A DNA stretch of 64,000 nt, taken from NCBI RefSeq assembly GCF_047301505.1, contig NZ_CP154840.1, forward strand, positions 4,464,001 through 4,528,000, in the 5' to 3' direction. Positions 1 through 8,920 of the stretch are shown here, one piece after another. Every line of letters starts with the position of its first letter. Positions within the stretch are counted from its first letter, which is position 1. The translations under genes were made by a program, and so were the position numbers. The DNA is from Lysinibacillus_B sp031181585 (GTDB lineage: Bacteria; Bacillota; Bacilli; Bacillales_A; Planococcaceae). The notes beneath the pieces are model-generated. The model saw nothing but the letters and a program-made list of their open reading frames with translations, was not told the origin of the DNA and did no database searches.

Positions 1-65
1 TGTTAAGGTTAAATAAAGTATACATAAACTATATTTCTTACTCCCCAGTTTTTTCTATTTAGAAT

Positions 66-79
66 TGAGAACGTTTTCA
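66..79. promoter_or_regulatory. Candidate CcpA cre operator
   Basis: The 14-mer TGAGAACGTTTTCA matches the Bacillus cre consensus TGWAARCGYTWWCW at 13 of 14 positions. It is about 210 bp upstream of guaB, so it may belong to a gene left of the window rather than to guaB. Sequence match only; carbon catabolite control is inferred. Confidence 0.4.
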
Positions 80-220
80 TGATGTTTTAAAGCCTATTTT
101 CTTCTAGAGAAGGTAGCATGGTAGCTATTTTGTTTAAAGGGGTGTAGAATAGCTAACAATATAAAAATGATGTAAGTATTCGGCAACAATAGTCGGAATT
201 GTTTTTCTTTTCGAAGATTC

Positions 221-249
221 TTGACAGTAGGCTAATGGCGTTGTTAACC
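221..249 (+). promoter_or_regulatory. Weak candidate guaB promoter
   Basis: A perfect -35 TTGACA (221-226) is followed after 17 bases by the poor -10 TTAACC (244-249). A better -10-like TACAAT at 251-256 is 24 bases away, too far. The -35 is convincing, the -10 is not. The remaining upstream 220 bases hold only the cre-like site. Confidence 0.3.
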
Positions 250-288
250 TTACAATAATATTCTTTTACGTAGGAGGAATTTTTCGAA

Positions 289-1755
289 ATGTGGGAAACG
301 AAATTTGCTAAAGAGGGCTTAACATTTGATGATGTATTATTAGTGCCAGCACATTCAGAAGTATTACCAAAAGATGTAGATTTATCTGTTCAATTGACGC
401 CTAAGATTAAATTAAATATTCCATTGGTAAGTGCAGGAATGGACACAGTTACAGAATCAAAAATGGCAATTGCAATGGCTCGTCAAGGTGGGATTGGAAT
501 CATCCACAAAAACATGAGCATTGAGAAGCAAGCAGAAGAAGTAGAAAAAGTAAAACGTTCAGAAAATGGCGTTATTACAAATCCATTCTTCTTAACACCA
601 GAGCATCAAGTATTCGATGCAGAACATTTAATGGGTAAATACCGCATTTCGGGTGTTCCAATCGTAAATAATATGGACGATCAAAAATTAGTTGGTATTA
701 TTACAAACCGTGATCTTCGTTTTATCGATGATTACTCTTTAAAAATTGATGATGTAATGACAAAAGAAGACTTGATTACAGTTCCTGTTGGTACAACTTT
801 GGAAGAAGCGGAGAAAATTCTTCAAAAGCATAAAATTGAAAAATTACCGATTGTAGACGAAGATGGGAAGCTGACAGGTCTTATTACAATCAAGGATATC
901 GAGAAGGTTATTGAGTTCCCAAATGCAGCTAAAGATACGCACGGCCGTTTAGTAGTAGGAGCTGCTGTAGGTGTATCTAAAGATACAATGGTACGTATTG
1001 AAAAGCTGGTTGAAGCACAAGTAGACATCATTGTAATCGATACAGCTCACGGCCATTCTCAAGGAGTTTTAAACACGATTAAAGAAATCCGTGCCGCTTA
1101 TCCTGAACTTGAAATCATCGCTGGAAATGTCGCTACTGCAGAAGGCACACGTGCTTTATATGATGCAGGGGCAGACGTTGTAAAAGTTGGTATCGGACCT
1201 GGTTCTATCTGTACAACACGTGTTGTAGCAGGTGTAGGAGTTCCTCAGATTACTGCGGTCTACGATGCAGCAACAGTTGCACGTGAATACGGTAAATCAA
1301 TTATCGCTGATGGCGGTATTAAATATTCTGGTGATATTGTAAAAGCATTAGCAGCAGGTGGACATGTGGTGATGCTTGGTTCACTTCTAGCAGGTACTTC
1401 TGAATCTCCAGGAGAAACAGAAATCTTCCAGGGACGCCGTTTCAAAGTATACCGAGGCATGGGCTCACTTGGCGCTATGGAAAAAGGTTCAAAGGATCGT
1501 TATTTCCAGGAAGATGCAAAAAAATTGGTACCAGAAGGAATTGAGGGACGCCTTCCTTACAAAGGGCCTTTAGCAGATACGATTCATCAGCTAGTTGGTG
1601 GTATCCGAGCAGGTATGGGCTACTGCGGTTCCCCGGATTTAGAGTATTTACGTGAAAAATCTCAATTCGTTCGTATGACAGGTGCAGGCTTACGTGAGTC
1701 ACATCCTCATGATGTGCAGATTACAAAAGAAGCACCTAACTATTCTCTTTCTTAA
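289..1755 (+). CDS. guaB: Inosine-5'-monophosphate dehydrogenase
   Basis: Catalyses the NAD-dependent oxidation of IMP to XMP, the committed step of guanine nucleotide synthesis in the cytosol. The 488-residue product has the usual bacterial length. A TIM barrel is interrupted by a tandem CBS (Bateman) module at about residues 95-205. The active-site loop GSICTT carries the catalytic Cys308, and a C-terminal flap ends near the YCG motif. The ATG follows AGGAGGAA at 272-279. A strong terminator at 1771-1815 separates it from dacA. The guaB-dacA order is that of the B. subtilis origin region. No anomalies seen. Confidence 0.98.
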   Translation: MWETKFAKEGLTFDDVLLVPAHSEVLPKDVDLSVQLTPKIKLNIPLVSAGMDTVTESKMAIAMARQGGIGIIHKNMSIEKQAEEVEKVKRSENGVITNPFFLTPEHQVFDAEHLMGKYRISGVPIVNNMDDQKLVGIITNRDLRFIDDYSLKIDDVMTKEDLITVPVGTTLEEAEKILQKHKIEKLPIVDEDGKLTGLITIKDIEKVIEFPNAAKDTHGRLVVGAAVGVSKDTMVRIEKLVEAQVDIIVIDTAHGHSQGVLNTIKEIRAAYPELEIIAGNVATAEGTRALYDAGADVVKVGIGPGSICTTRVVAGVGVPQITAVYDAATVAREYGKSIIADGGIKYSGDIVKALAAGGHVVMLGSLLAGTSESPGETEIFQGRRFKVYRGMGSLGAMEKGSKDRYFQEDAKKLVPEGIEGRLPYKGPLADTIHQLVGGIRAGMGYCGSPDLEYLREKSQFVRMTGAGLRESHPHDVQITKEAPNYSLS

Positions 1756-1770
1756 GGAATTGGAACTTTT

Positions 1771-1815
1771 ACACTCCTTTGGCGTCAAAATTTGAGGCCG
1801 AAGGAGTGTTTTTTA
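1771..1815 (+). terminator. guaB terminator
   Basis: A 13-bp stem, ACACTCCTTTGGC against GCCGAAGGAGTGT with one wobble pair, is followed by TTTTTT. Classic intrinsic terminator 16 bases after the guaB stop. Confidence 0.9.
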
Positions 1816-1888
1816 TTAGGAAAACAACCCACTCAACAATGTTTATGTTAAAATGGCGAGGACAACAAAAGAATTTGGAGGTAGCTTT

Positions 1889-3217
1889 GTGAAAAAGAAA
1901 AAAGGCAAGGTTGTTAGTTTGTTAATGATTCCGCTTTTACTGCTTAGCATGTTTATACAAATGCCACAGGCGAGCGCGGAAACGGATTTGGGCTTGACGG
2001 TAGACGCAGCCATTTTAATTGATGCAGATTCAGGAAAAATATTATATGAGCAAAATGCCGATACTTCGCTAGGCATCGCTAGTATGACAAAGATGATGAC
2101 GGAGTACTTGTTATTAGATGCAATAAAAGAGGGAACAATATCCTGGGATCAGGAATATCGTGTAACAGAGTATACATATAAAGTATCTCAAGACCGATTA
2201 TTAAGTAATGTACCCCTTCGTGCAGACGGTACGTATACAATTCAAGAATTATATGAAGCTATGGCAATCTACAGTGCAAATGCAGCGACAATTGCGATCG
2301 CTGAAACAATTGCTGGAACAGAGACAGAGTTTTTAAAGCTGATGAATGCTAAAGCAGAAGAGCTAGGGCTGGAAGGCTATAAATTCGTTAACTCAACAGG
2401 TCTAAATAATGCAAACTTATATGGTATGCACCCTGCTGGTACAGGCGCAGAAGATGAGAATATAATGCCTGCTAAATCAATGGCAAAGCTTGCATATCAT
2501 TTATTAAAGGACCATCCAGAAGTATTAGAAACATCTAAAATTGCGAAAAAGACATTCCGTGAAGGAACTGAAGATGCAATTAATATGTCTAACTGGAACT
2601 TCATGCTGCCTGGCCTTGTATATGAGTATGCAGGTGTAGATGGCCTGAAGACAGGTACGACTGATTTTGCAGGCCACTGTTTCACAGGGACTGCAGAGCG
2701 TAATGGTACACGTTTAATTGCTGTTGTAATGAAAGCTGTAGACTCAGAGGGTGCAGGCTCTTATAAAGCACGTTTTGATGCAGCAGCGAAGCTATTTGAT
2801 TATGGTTTTGGCCAATTCTCAAAACAAGAGATGGTACCTGCCAATTATGTGATTGAAGGACAAAAAACAATCCCTGTGAAAAAGGGGAAAGAAGATAGCG
2901 TAGGCATTGCTACAAAAGAAGATTTATCCTTTATGGTGAAATCAAGCGACCAAGGCTCATATACAACAAAGCTGGTGTTGGATAAAGAGGAGCTTGAAGG
3001 AGAAGTGAAAAAAGGAACGGTTGTCGGAAAACTAGTATTAGAGCGTAAAGAAGGTTCTGATTATGGGTTTGTCGATGGCAGTGATCTTGCAGTGGATGTC
3101 GTTACAACAGAAAATGTTGAGCGTGCTGGCGGCATCTCATTATTCTTCCAAGGTATCGGCAGCTTCTTTGGCGGCTTATGGAGCAGTGTAACTGGTTTTG
3201 TAGGCGGTCTATTCTAG
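1889..3217 (+). CDS. dacA: D-alanyl-D-alanine carboxypeptidase (PBP5-like)
   Basis: Trims the terminal D-Ala from peptidoglycan pentapeptides at the outer membrane face. The Lys-rich N terminus and hydrophobic stretch ending in QASA form a signal peptide. The serine-peptidase S11 motifs are SMTK (Ser65), SAN and KTG, followed by a PBP5 C-terminal beta domain and an amphipathic hydrophobic tail that would anchor it to the membrane. I chose GTG 1889 because GGAGG lies at 1877-1881. An in-frame ATG at 1853 would put 12 extra residues ahead of the signal peptide and lacks a good ribosome site. It follows guaB as in B. subtilis. Confidence 0.95.
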   Translation: MKKKKGKVVSLLMIPLLLLSMFIQMPQASAETDLGLTVDAAILIDADSGKILYEQNADTSLGIASMTKMMTEYLLLDAIKEGTISWDQEYRVTEYTYKVSQDRLLSNVPLRADGTYTIQELYEAMAIYSANAATIAIAETIAGTETEFLKLMNAKAEELGLEGYKFVNSTGLNNANLYGMHPAGTGAEDENIMPAKSMAKLAYHLLKDHPEVLETSKIAKKTFREGTEDAINMSNWNFMLPGLVYEYAGVDGLKTGTTDFAGHCFTGTAERNGTRLIAVVMKAVDSEGAGSYKARFDAAAKLFDYGFGQFSKQEMVPANYVIEGQKTIPVKKGKEDSVGIATKEDLSFMVKSSDQGSYTTKLVLDKEELEGEVKKGTVVGKLVLERKEGSDYGFVDGSDLAVDVVTTENVERAGGISLFFQGIGSFFGGLWSSVTGFVGGLF

Positions 3218-3235
3218 TCATATATGAAAATAAGA

Positions 3236-3271
3236 AACACACAATTTCCAAATAGGATTGTGTGTTTTTTA
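3236..3271 (+). terminator. dacA terminator
   Basis: ACACACAAT pairs with ATTGTGTGT (3237-3245 with 3257-3265) and is followed by a T run. Confidence 0.85.
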
Positions 3272-3310
3272 TTTGCCTAAAACATAAGCTAATGGGGAAG
3301 GAGTGTGACT

Positions 3311-5140
3311 ATGTGTGGAATAGCAGGATGGATTAATTGGCAGCAGAGCCTAGTCGAGTATACAGATGTTATGAGGGAGATGACAGCAACACTTGCTCAC
3401 AGAGGTCCCGATGAAATGAATATTAAGGCAATCGGGAAGGCTTTACTAGGTCATCAGCGGTTAGCTGTCATTGATTTAGAGGGTGGTCGTCAGCCGATGC
3501 AAAAAACAGTTGAAGACCGCACGTATACGATTGTTTATAATGGCGAGCTGTATAATACTGATGCGCTCCGGAAAACGCTTGAGGGACGTGGCTATACATT
3601 CCAAACGACGTCTGATACAGAAGTGCTGCTGGCTGCCTATATTGAATGGCAAGAAGCGTGTCCAACGCATTTAAATGGTATTTTTGCATTCGCTGTATGG
3701 TGTGAGGAAGAGGAATCATTATTTATCTGCCGCGATCGGATGGGGGTAAAACCTTTCTTCTATACAGAAAGAGATAAAGAAATATTATTTGCTTCAGAAA
3801 TAAAAACCCTTCTCAAGCATCCTACAATAAAACCTCAAGTAGATCTGCAGGGGCTTGCAGGATTATTGAGCATTGGCCCTTCTCGTATTCCAGGTACTAC
3901 AGTCTTTAAAAATATTATGGAGCTTAAGCCGGCACATTATTTGAAAATCACGCCAAATGAAAAGAAGATGGTCCGATACTGGGATGTTTCCTATCATTCT
4001 CATCCGCATGGGGAACAAGAAACGGTAGAGCAAGTTCGTACGCTCTTACAGGGAGCGATTGAAAGGCAGCTTGTCAGTGATGTGCCTTTATGTACGTTTT
4101 TATCAGGGGGACTGGATTCAAGCTTCATTACTGCAGTAGCAGCCGAACATTACCGGTTGAATGGGAAAGTACTGCACACTTACTCCGTAGATTTCGAAGA
4201 GAGCGATAAGTTTTTCCAAAAAAATGATTTTCAAGTATCACAGGATTCCTATTGGATTCAGCTGATGCGTGATCGATTCCAGACAGAGCATCATGAAATT
4301 ATATTGACGCAGGAGGCAATGGTTAATGCCCTGCTAGAGGCAATGCAGCTGAAAGACTATCCAAGCATGGCCGATATTGATAGTTCGCTTCTGTTATTCT
4401 GCAGGGAGATGAAAAAAGACTTTACCGTTGCTTTATCAGGGGAATGTGCGGACGAATTGTTCGGCGGCTACCCATGGTTCTTCGCGAACACGAATTATTT
4501 TCCTTGGATTCGCTCCATTAAAGAAAGAGACACATTATTAAACAATGGATGGCGTGAAAAACTGAACCTGGAGGGCTTTTTACAGCAAACATATGAAGCA
4601 GCGATTGCAGAGGTGCCGGCTCTATACGATGAAAGTAAAGAAGGGAAAGAAAGAGGGCAGCTATTCTATCTAAATAATATGTTTTTCATGCAGACACTGC
4701 TAGAACGGAAAGACCGTATGAGTATGGGAGCCAGCCTGGAGGTTCGGGTACCGTTTGCAGACCACGAGCTGGTAGAATACGTATGGAATATCCCTTGGGA
4801 AATGAAAACTGTTGGGGGACAAGAGAAGGGTATTTTAAGAAAGGCAGCGGAAGGGCTGCTTCCTGAGGAAATTGTATGGAGAAAGAAAAACCCTTACCCG
4901 AAAACGTATCACCCTGCCTATACAAAAGCGGTTCAAACATTACTAGCAGAATGTCTGGCTGACTCATCTAGTATCTTATATGAGCTCTTTGACCATGAGC
5001 AGCTGCAGCAATTGCTTGCTACAGGCGGAGCTTCATTCCAGAAGCCTTGGTTCGGGCAGCTAATGGCTGGTCCTCAATTGCTGGCGTATTTTGTGCAGCT
5101 GCATCATTGGTTTAAAAATTACAAAGTAGAATTCGTATAA
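3311..5140 (+). CDS. asnB: Glutamine-hydrolysing asparagine synthetase
   Basis: Makes asparagine from aspartate, glutamine and ATP. The N-terminal class II glutaminase begins MCGIAGW. Cys2 becomes the nucleophile after Met removal, so ATG 3311 is the start and not the in-frame GTG at 3305. An AAGGAG site lies just upstream. The synthetase half holds the PP-loop SGGLDSS and the later GECADELFGGYP motif. At 609 residues it is closest in size to the B. subtilis sporulation-linked AsnO, so the paralogue name is not certain. It takes the place where pdxS-pdxT normally follow dacA, and its 3' end overlaps the convergent regulator by 22 bp. Confidence 0.9.
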   Translation: MCGIAGWINWQQSLVEYTDVMREMTATLAHRGPDEMNIKAIGKALLGHQRLAVIDLEGGRQPMQKTVEDRTYTIVYNGELYNTDALRKTLEGRGYTFQTTSDTEVLLAAYIEWQEACPTHLNGIFAFAVWCEEEESLFICRDRMGVKPFFYTERDKEILFASEIKTLLKHPTIKPQVDLQGLAGLLSIGPSRIPGTTVFKNIMELKPAHYLKITPNEKKMVRYWDVSYHSHPHGEQETVEQVRTLLQGAIERQLVSDVPLCTFLSGGLDSSFITAVAAEHYRLNGKVLHTYSVDFEESDKFFQKNDFQVSQDSYWIQLMRDRFQTEHHEIILTQEAMVNALLEAMQLKDYPSMADIDSSLLLFCREMKKDFTVALSGECADELFGGYPWFFANTNYFPWIRSIKERDTLLNNGWREKLNLEGFLQQTYEAAIAEVPALYDESKEGKERGQLFYLNNMFFMQTLLERKDRMSMGASLEVRVPFADHELVEYVWNIPWEMKTVGGQEKGILRKAAEGLLPEEIVWRKKNPYPKTYHPAYTKAVQTLLAECLADSSSILYELFDHEQLQQLLATGGASFQKPWFGQLMAGPQLLAYFVQLHHWFKNYKVEFV

Positions 5141-6525
5141 TGGAATGCTTTCATGAGCGCATGGATCGCTTCCTCTATATCTTCTATTGGAATACCGCCA
5201 AATCCAAGGATAAAGGTAGGTTGCTCATAAGCAATGGGTGTTAATATATAGCGTGTTATTGGCTGGATATGAAGTTTTGCCTGCTGAGCGGAAGATTGTA
5301 GCTCTTTCTCCGTCAGTGTAGTAGGTATTGATAATAACACATGCATCCCGGCACTATCTCCACTTATATTTACGGCAGGATAATGCTTTGATAAAACAGA
5401 AATCAATTTATCATGCTTTTTTCGGTATATTTTCCTCATACGGTTCAAATGCTTAGAAAAGTGGCCATCTCTCATGAAGTTTGCGAGTATATGTTGGTCA
5501 AAGCGTGGTACCGTGGCTGAATAGTAACTAAAGATTTCCCGGTACTTTGGCAGCAAAGTAAGAGGCAATACAAAATAAGCAACACGTAAAGAGGGCATGA
5601 CCGATTTTGAAAATGTGCTCATATAGATCACATTGTCCCCTTTATCTAGTCCTTGAAGGGCAGGAATCGGCTTCCCGATATAACGAAATTCACTGTCATA
5701 ATCATCTTCAATGATATAACGGGATTGTTCTTGAGCAGCCCACTTTAATAATTGTGTCCGGCGGGTAGCAGAGAGAACTGCACCTGTTGGGAACTGATGG
5801 GAAGGTGTAATGTACACAAGACTTGCATCACTCTTTTCGAGTTTATCAACAATAAGCCCTTCTTCATCTACTGCAATCGGAATAGCGCGACTTTGAATAT
5901 GAGCATGCGGGATTGCAGAGTAGCCAGGGTTCTCAAAAGCAATTTTGGCCGTTTTATTAAATAAACGCAGAATCATTGGCAGCAGCTGTTCTGTTCCCGA
6001 GCCGATGACAATTTGCTCTGGCAGGCAATGAATACCACGGGATTCGTATAAATAGCGGGCAATCTCTATCCTTAATGCATATTCTCCCTGGGGGTGCCCA
6101 GGCTGCAGCAGCTGCTTAGATGATTCATCATACATGTCTTTGGCATATTTACGCCAAAGACGAAAAGGAAATCCAGCTTCATCAATCTTCCCAGGGGAGA
6201 AGTCAAATCGGTAGGAGGACGGTTCATCACTCAGAGGCCCTGCGACGATTGTTTCTTTTTCCACATACGGCAATTCATCAATTGCCTCTACGAAATAGCC
6301 AACACGCGGTTTAGAAATAATATAGCCTTCCGCGAGCAGCTGTCCATAAGCAAGCTCGACAGTCGTCTGGCTGATGTTTAAAAAATCACCAAGCTGGCGT
6401 TTGGATGGAAGCTTCATCCCAGTTGCAATGTCTTGCCGTATGATGGCCTGCCTTATATTGAGGTAAAGCTGTTCGTAAAGAGGCTTTTCATCTTCTTTAT
6501 CGAGTGTCAAAAATAGCAGTTCCAT
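5119..6525 (-). CDS. MocR/PdxR-family regulator (GntR HTH + aminotransferase-like domain)
   Basis: The N terminus (about residues 1-75) is a GntR winged helix, with a segment typical of LPSKRQLGDFLNISQTTVE. The rest is a fold-type I aminotransferase-like PLP domain with the lysine in STFSKS as the probable Schiff base. MocR proteins of this type (PdxR) sense PLP and control pdxST. I chose the ATG at 6525 because AAGGGGGC precedes it; a longer start at 6561 adds 12 unlikely residues. It is divergent from serS, and no pdxS or pdxT lies beside it, so its target is unknown. It may act on asnB, on distant pdx genes or on something else. Confidence 0.85.
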   Translation of the reverse strand: MELLFLTLDKEDEKPLYEQLYLNIRQAIIRQDIATGMKLPSKRQLGDFLNISQTTVELAYGQLLAEGYIISKPRVGYFVEAIDELPYVEKETIVAGPLSDEPSSYRFDFSPGKIDEAGFPFRLWRKYAKDMYDESSKQLLQPGHPQGEYALRIEIARYLYESRGIHCLPEQIVIGSGTEQLLPMILRLFNKTAKIAFENPGYSAIPHAHIQSRAIPIAVDEEGLIVDKLEKSDASLVYITPSHQFPTGAVLSATRRTQLLKWAAQEQSRYIIEDDYDSEFRYIGKPIPALQGLDKGDNVIYMSTFSKSVMPSLRVAYFVLPLTLLPKYREIFSYYSATVPRFDQHILANFMRDGHFSKHLNRMRKIYRKKHDKLISVLSKHYPAVNISGDSAGMHVLLSIPTTLTEKELQSSAQQAKLHIQPITRYILTPIAYEQPTFILGFGGIPIEDIEEAIHALMKAFHYTNSTL

Positions 6526-6663
6526 TGGTAAGCCCCCTTGATCTGATTCTGTTTTTATCAACAGTATAACAAATTGGCTTGAACTAGAACTTGCAAAATA
6601 GGAACAGCTATAGTAAATTAGGGTTAAATTTTAAAATTGGTAATACGATGATGGGAAATAGTA

Positions 6664-6874
6664 GCAAGCACGTTTTTTTTAGAGAGCCAGCGGGTGGTGG
6701 AAGCTGGTAAAGACACTTGTGAATCCGTCCTGGAGTTGCCTGGCTGAATGTTTTAGTAGGCTAAGGCCGGTTGAAAAGCCGTTATTTGATAAGTGGAGCA
6801 GGCGAGTTAGCCTGTTCAATTAGGGTGGCAACGCGGGTAGCTCTCGTCCCTTTTAGGGGATGAGGGCTTTTTTG
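6664..6874 (+). ncRNA. T-box riboswitch leader of serS
   Basis: The stem I elements AGAGAGCC and GGTGGTGGAAGCTGG (6681-6710) are followed by a specifier region GTGAATCCG whose TCC at 6724-6726 is a serine codon. The T-box AGGGTGGCAACGCGGG is at 6822-6837. The leader ends in a terminator, AGCTCTCGTCCC pairing with GGGATGAGGGCT at about 6839-6867, followed by T residues. Uncharged tRNA-Ser is expected to stabilise the antiterminator and allow serS transcription. The 5' end is approximate. Confidence 0.93.
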
Positions 6875-6937
6875 TGTTTTAACGAGTTGATGCATGAAAG
6901 TATTCCCATTATCAATTTACATTTGGAGGTAGAAAAT

Positions 6938-8218
6938 ATGTTAGATATTAAACGTGTCCGCGATAATTATGAAGAAGTGAAAAAAATTCTTCTGACGCGT
7001 AACGAAGATTTAGGAAACATCGATGAATTCGAAGAGCTGGATAAAAAGCGGCGTGAATTGATCTCAAAAACAGAGGTATTAAAGGCAGAGCGAAATAAAG
7101 CTTCTGAGCAAATTGCCATTATGAAGCGCAATAAGGAAGACGCAGCAGAAGCTATTACTCGCACACGTGAATTAGGCGACGAAATTAAAGCATTGGATGC
7201 AGAGCTGCGTGAAATCGAAGAGAAATTCGAATATATGATGATGCGTCTGCCAAATATTCCTCATGAATCTGTTCCAGTCGGAGAAACAGAAGATGACAAT
7301 GTGGAAGTTTACACATGGGGTGAGAAGCCTGTATTCGAATTTGAGCCAAAACCACATTGGGATGTAGCAACAGAAAATAGCGTTGTCGATTTTGAACGTG
7401 CTGGTAAAGTAACAGGAAGCCGCTTCCTATTCTATCGCGGACTTGGTGCGCGTTTAGAGCGTGCGTTGATGAGCTTTATGATGGATCTTCATTCTGACGA
7501 GCATGGTTATGAGGAAATGCTGCCGCCGGTTATTATTAACCGTGATTCTTTAACAGGGACAGGCCAATTGCCGAAGTTTGAAGAGGATGTTTTCAAATTA
7601 GAAGAACTTGATTACTTTATGGCTCCGACAGCTGAAGTACCGGTAACAAACTTCTACCGTGATGAAATTCTAGATGGAGAAATGCTGCCGAAGGGCTTTG
7701 CAGCTTACAGCACGTGCTTCCGTTCTGAAGCTGGTTCAGCAGGCCGTGATACACGTGGATTGATTCGTCAGCACCAATTCAATAAGGTAGAATTGGTTCG
7801 TTTCGTAAAACCGGAAGAATCATATGAACAATTAGAGCTTTTAACGGGGCATGCTGAAAAAGTACTTCAACTATTGAACTTGCCATACCGCAAGCTGCTT
7901 ATGAATACGTCAGATTTAGGCTTTACAGCAGCGAAGAAGTACGACTTAGAGGTTTGGTTCCCGACACAGGATATGTACCGTGAAATTTCTTCATGCTCTA
8001 ACTTTGAAGATTTCCAAGCGCGTCGTGCCAATATCCGCTTCCGCCGTGAACAGGGTGCAAAACCTGAATTTGTCCACACATTAAATGGATCAGGTTTGGC
8101 AATCGGCCGTACAGTAGCTGCTATTTTAGAGAACTACCAGCAGGCTGACGGATCTGTAAAGGTTCCTGAAGTGCTTGTACCATATATGGGCGGCAAGACA
8201 GTAATTGCGCCAAAATAA
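6938..8218 (+). CDS. serS: Seryl-tRNA synthetase
   Basis: Charges tRNA-Ser with serine. The 426 residues start with the long antiparallel coiled-coil arm (about 30-100) that recognises the tRNA. The class II core follows, with motif 2 around FRSEAGSAGRDT and motif 3 around GSGLAIGRT. I placed the start at ATG 6938, after TTGGAGGT and matching the usual MLDIKRVRDN terminus. A longer reading from 6860 begins inside the T-box terminator and is rejected. Regulated by the T-box just upstream and closed by a terminator at 8231. Confidence 0.97.
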   Translation: MLDIKRVRDNYEEVKKILLTRNEDLGNIDEFEELDKKRRELISKTEVLKAERNKASEQIAIMKRNKEDAAEAITRTRELGDEIKALDAELREIEEKFEYMMMRLPNIPHESVPVGETEDDNVEVYTWGEKPVFEFEPKPHWDVATENSVVDFERAGKVTGSRFLFYRGLGARLERALMSFMMDLHSDEHGYEEMLPPVIINRDSLTGTGQLPKFEEDVFKLEELDYFMAPTAEVPVTNFYRDEILDGEMLPKGFAAYSTCFRSEAGSAGRDTRGLIRQHQFNKVELVRFVKPEESYEQLELLTGHAEKVLQLLNLPYRKLLMNTSDLGFTAAKKYDLEVWFPTQDMYREISSCSNFEDFQARRANIRFRREQGAKPEFVHTLNGSGLAIGRTVAAILENYQQADGSVKVPEVLVPYMGGKTVIAPK

Positions 8219-8230
8219 ATTAAAGAAAGG

Positions 8231-8258
8231 GTCCCACACACTATGTGGGGCTTTTTTT
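8231..8258 (+). terminator. serS terminator
   Basis: TCCCACACA-CT-ATGTGGGG hairpin followed by CTTTTTTT, 13 bases after the serS stop. Confidence 0.85.
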
Positions 8259-8278
8259 ATAAAGAGGAAGTGGGGAAA

Positions 8279-8734
8279 TTGGATATCCGCATATATAAAA
8301 AGCTCCCTGAAAATGTATTGGAAGGTGTGCAGATTGTGCATGCGTGTGTATTTGAAGGAGATCGATTAAAGCCTGAAAAGCTGAATAAGCCTCAATTGCT
8401 TATGCTTGTAAGCTTTGATAAAGGCAGGGTAACAGGGTTTAAATTCGGCTATGAGCATGAAGATGGTGTTTTCTACAGCTGGCTTGGAGGCGTACATCCT
8501 GATGACCAGGGAAGAGGCATTGCACGGGCGCTGATGGAAAAGCAGCATAAAATATGCCGGCAGAAAGGCTACACAAAAGTACGGACATACAGCCGAAACA
8601 CGAAAAAAGCGATGATTATTTTAAACATAAAGAGCGGTTTTGATATTATTTCAACATTTGTAGATCATAAAGGCCGTCATAAAATTGTGATGGAGAAGGA
8701 TTTAATTGAGAAAGAGGCATTAGCAGAGGGCTAA
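8279..8734 (+). CDS. GNAT-family N-acetyltransferase
   Basis: The 151-residue product is the size of a single GNAT domain. The acetyl-CoA binding motif A is clear in GGVHPDDQGRGIARALMEKQ. A beta-strand and helix follow (KVRTYSRNTKKAMIILNIKSGF), typical of RimI-like small acetyltransferases. The substrate cannot be told. I chose the TTG at 8279, after GAGGAAG at 8264-8270, because the upstream ATG at 8243 lies inside the serS terminator stem. It stands alone between two terminators. Confidence 0.82.
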   Translation: MDIRIYKKLPENVLEGVQIVHACVFEGDRLKPEKLNKPQLLMLVSFDKGRVTGFKFGYEHEDGVFYSWLGGVHPDDQGRGIARALMEKQHKICRQKGYTKVRTYSRNTKKAMIILNIKSGFDIISTFVDHKGRHKIVMEKDLIEKEALAEG

Positions 8735-8756
8735 AAAATTTTTCATAAGTATATTT

Positions 8757-8797
8757 AGCAAGTAGTTGAAAAAGTATTGTTCAACTGCTTGCTTTTT
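8757..8797 (+). terminator. Terminator after GNAT gene
   Basis: Perfect or near-perfect 14-bp stem, AGCAAGTAGTTGAA with TTCAACTGCTTGCT, then TTTTT. Confidence 0.9.
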
Positions 8798-8920
8798 ACT
8801 GCCGCCAGCAATATATGGATTTCGGTAATTTACCCAAGCTTCTCTAATACGACACTCTTTTTTAAAAAATAAACTTTTACACGTCGGGCACCGTTAATAA
8901 TGCAAAGGGGGAGAGACACG

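Noticed and set aside
8243..8278. ATG 8243 as start of the GNAT gene
   Set aside because: It lies in the serS terminator hairpin and has no ribosome site; TTG 8279 does.
8851..8885. ECF autoregulatory promoter from GACACT and CGTC ahead of the sigma gene
   Set aside because: Spacing of about 25 bases is far from the usual 16-17, and the -35 lacks the AAC core.
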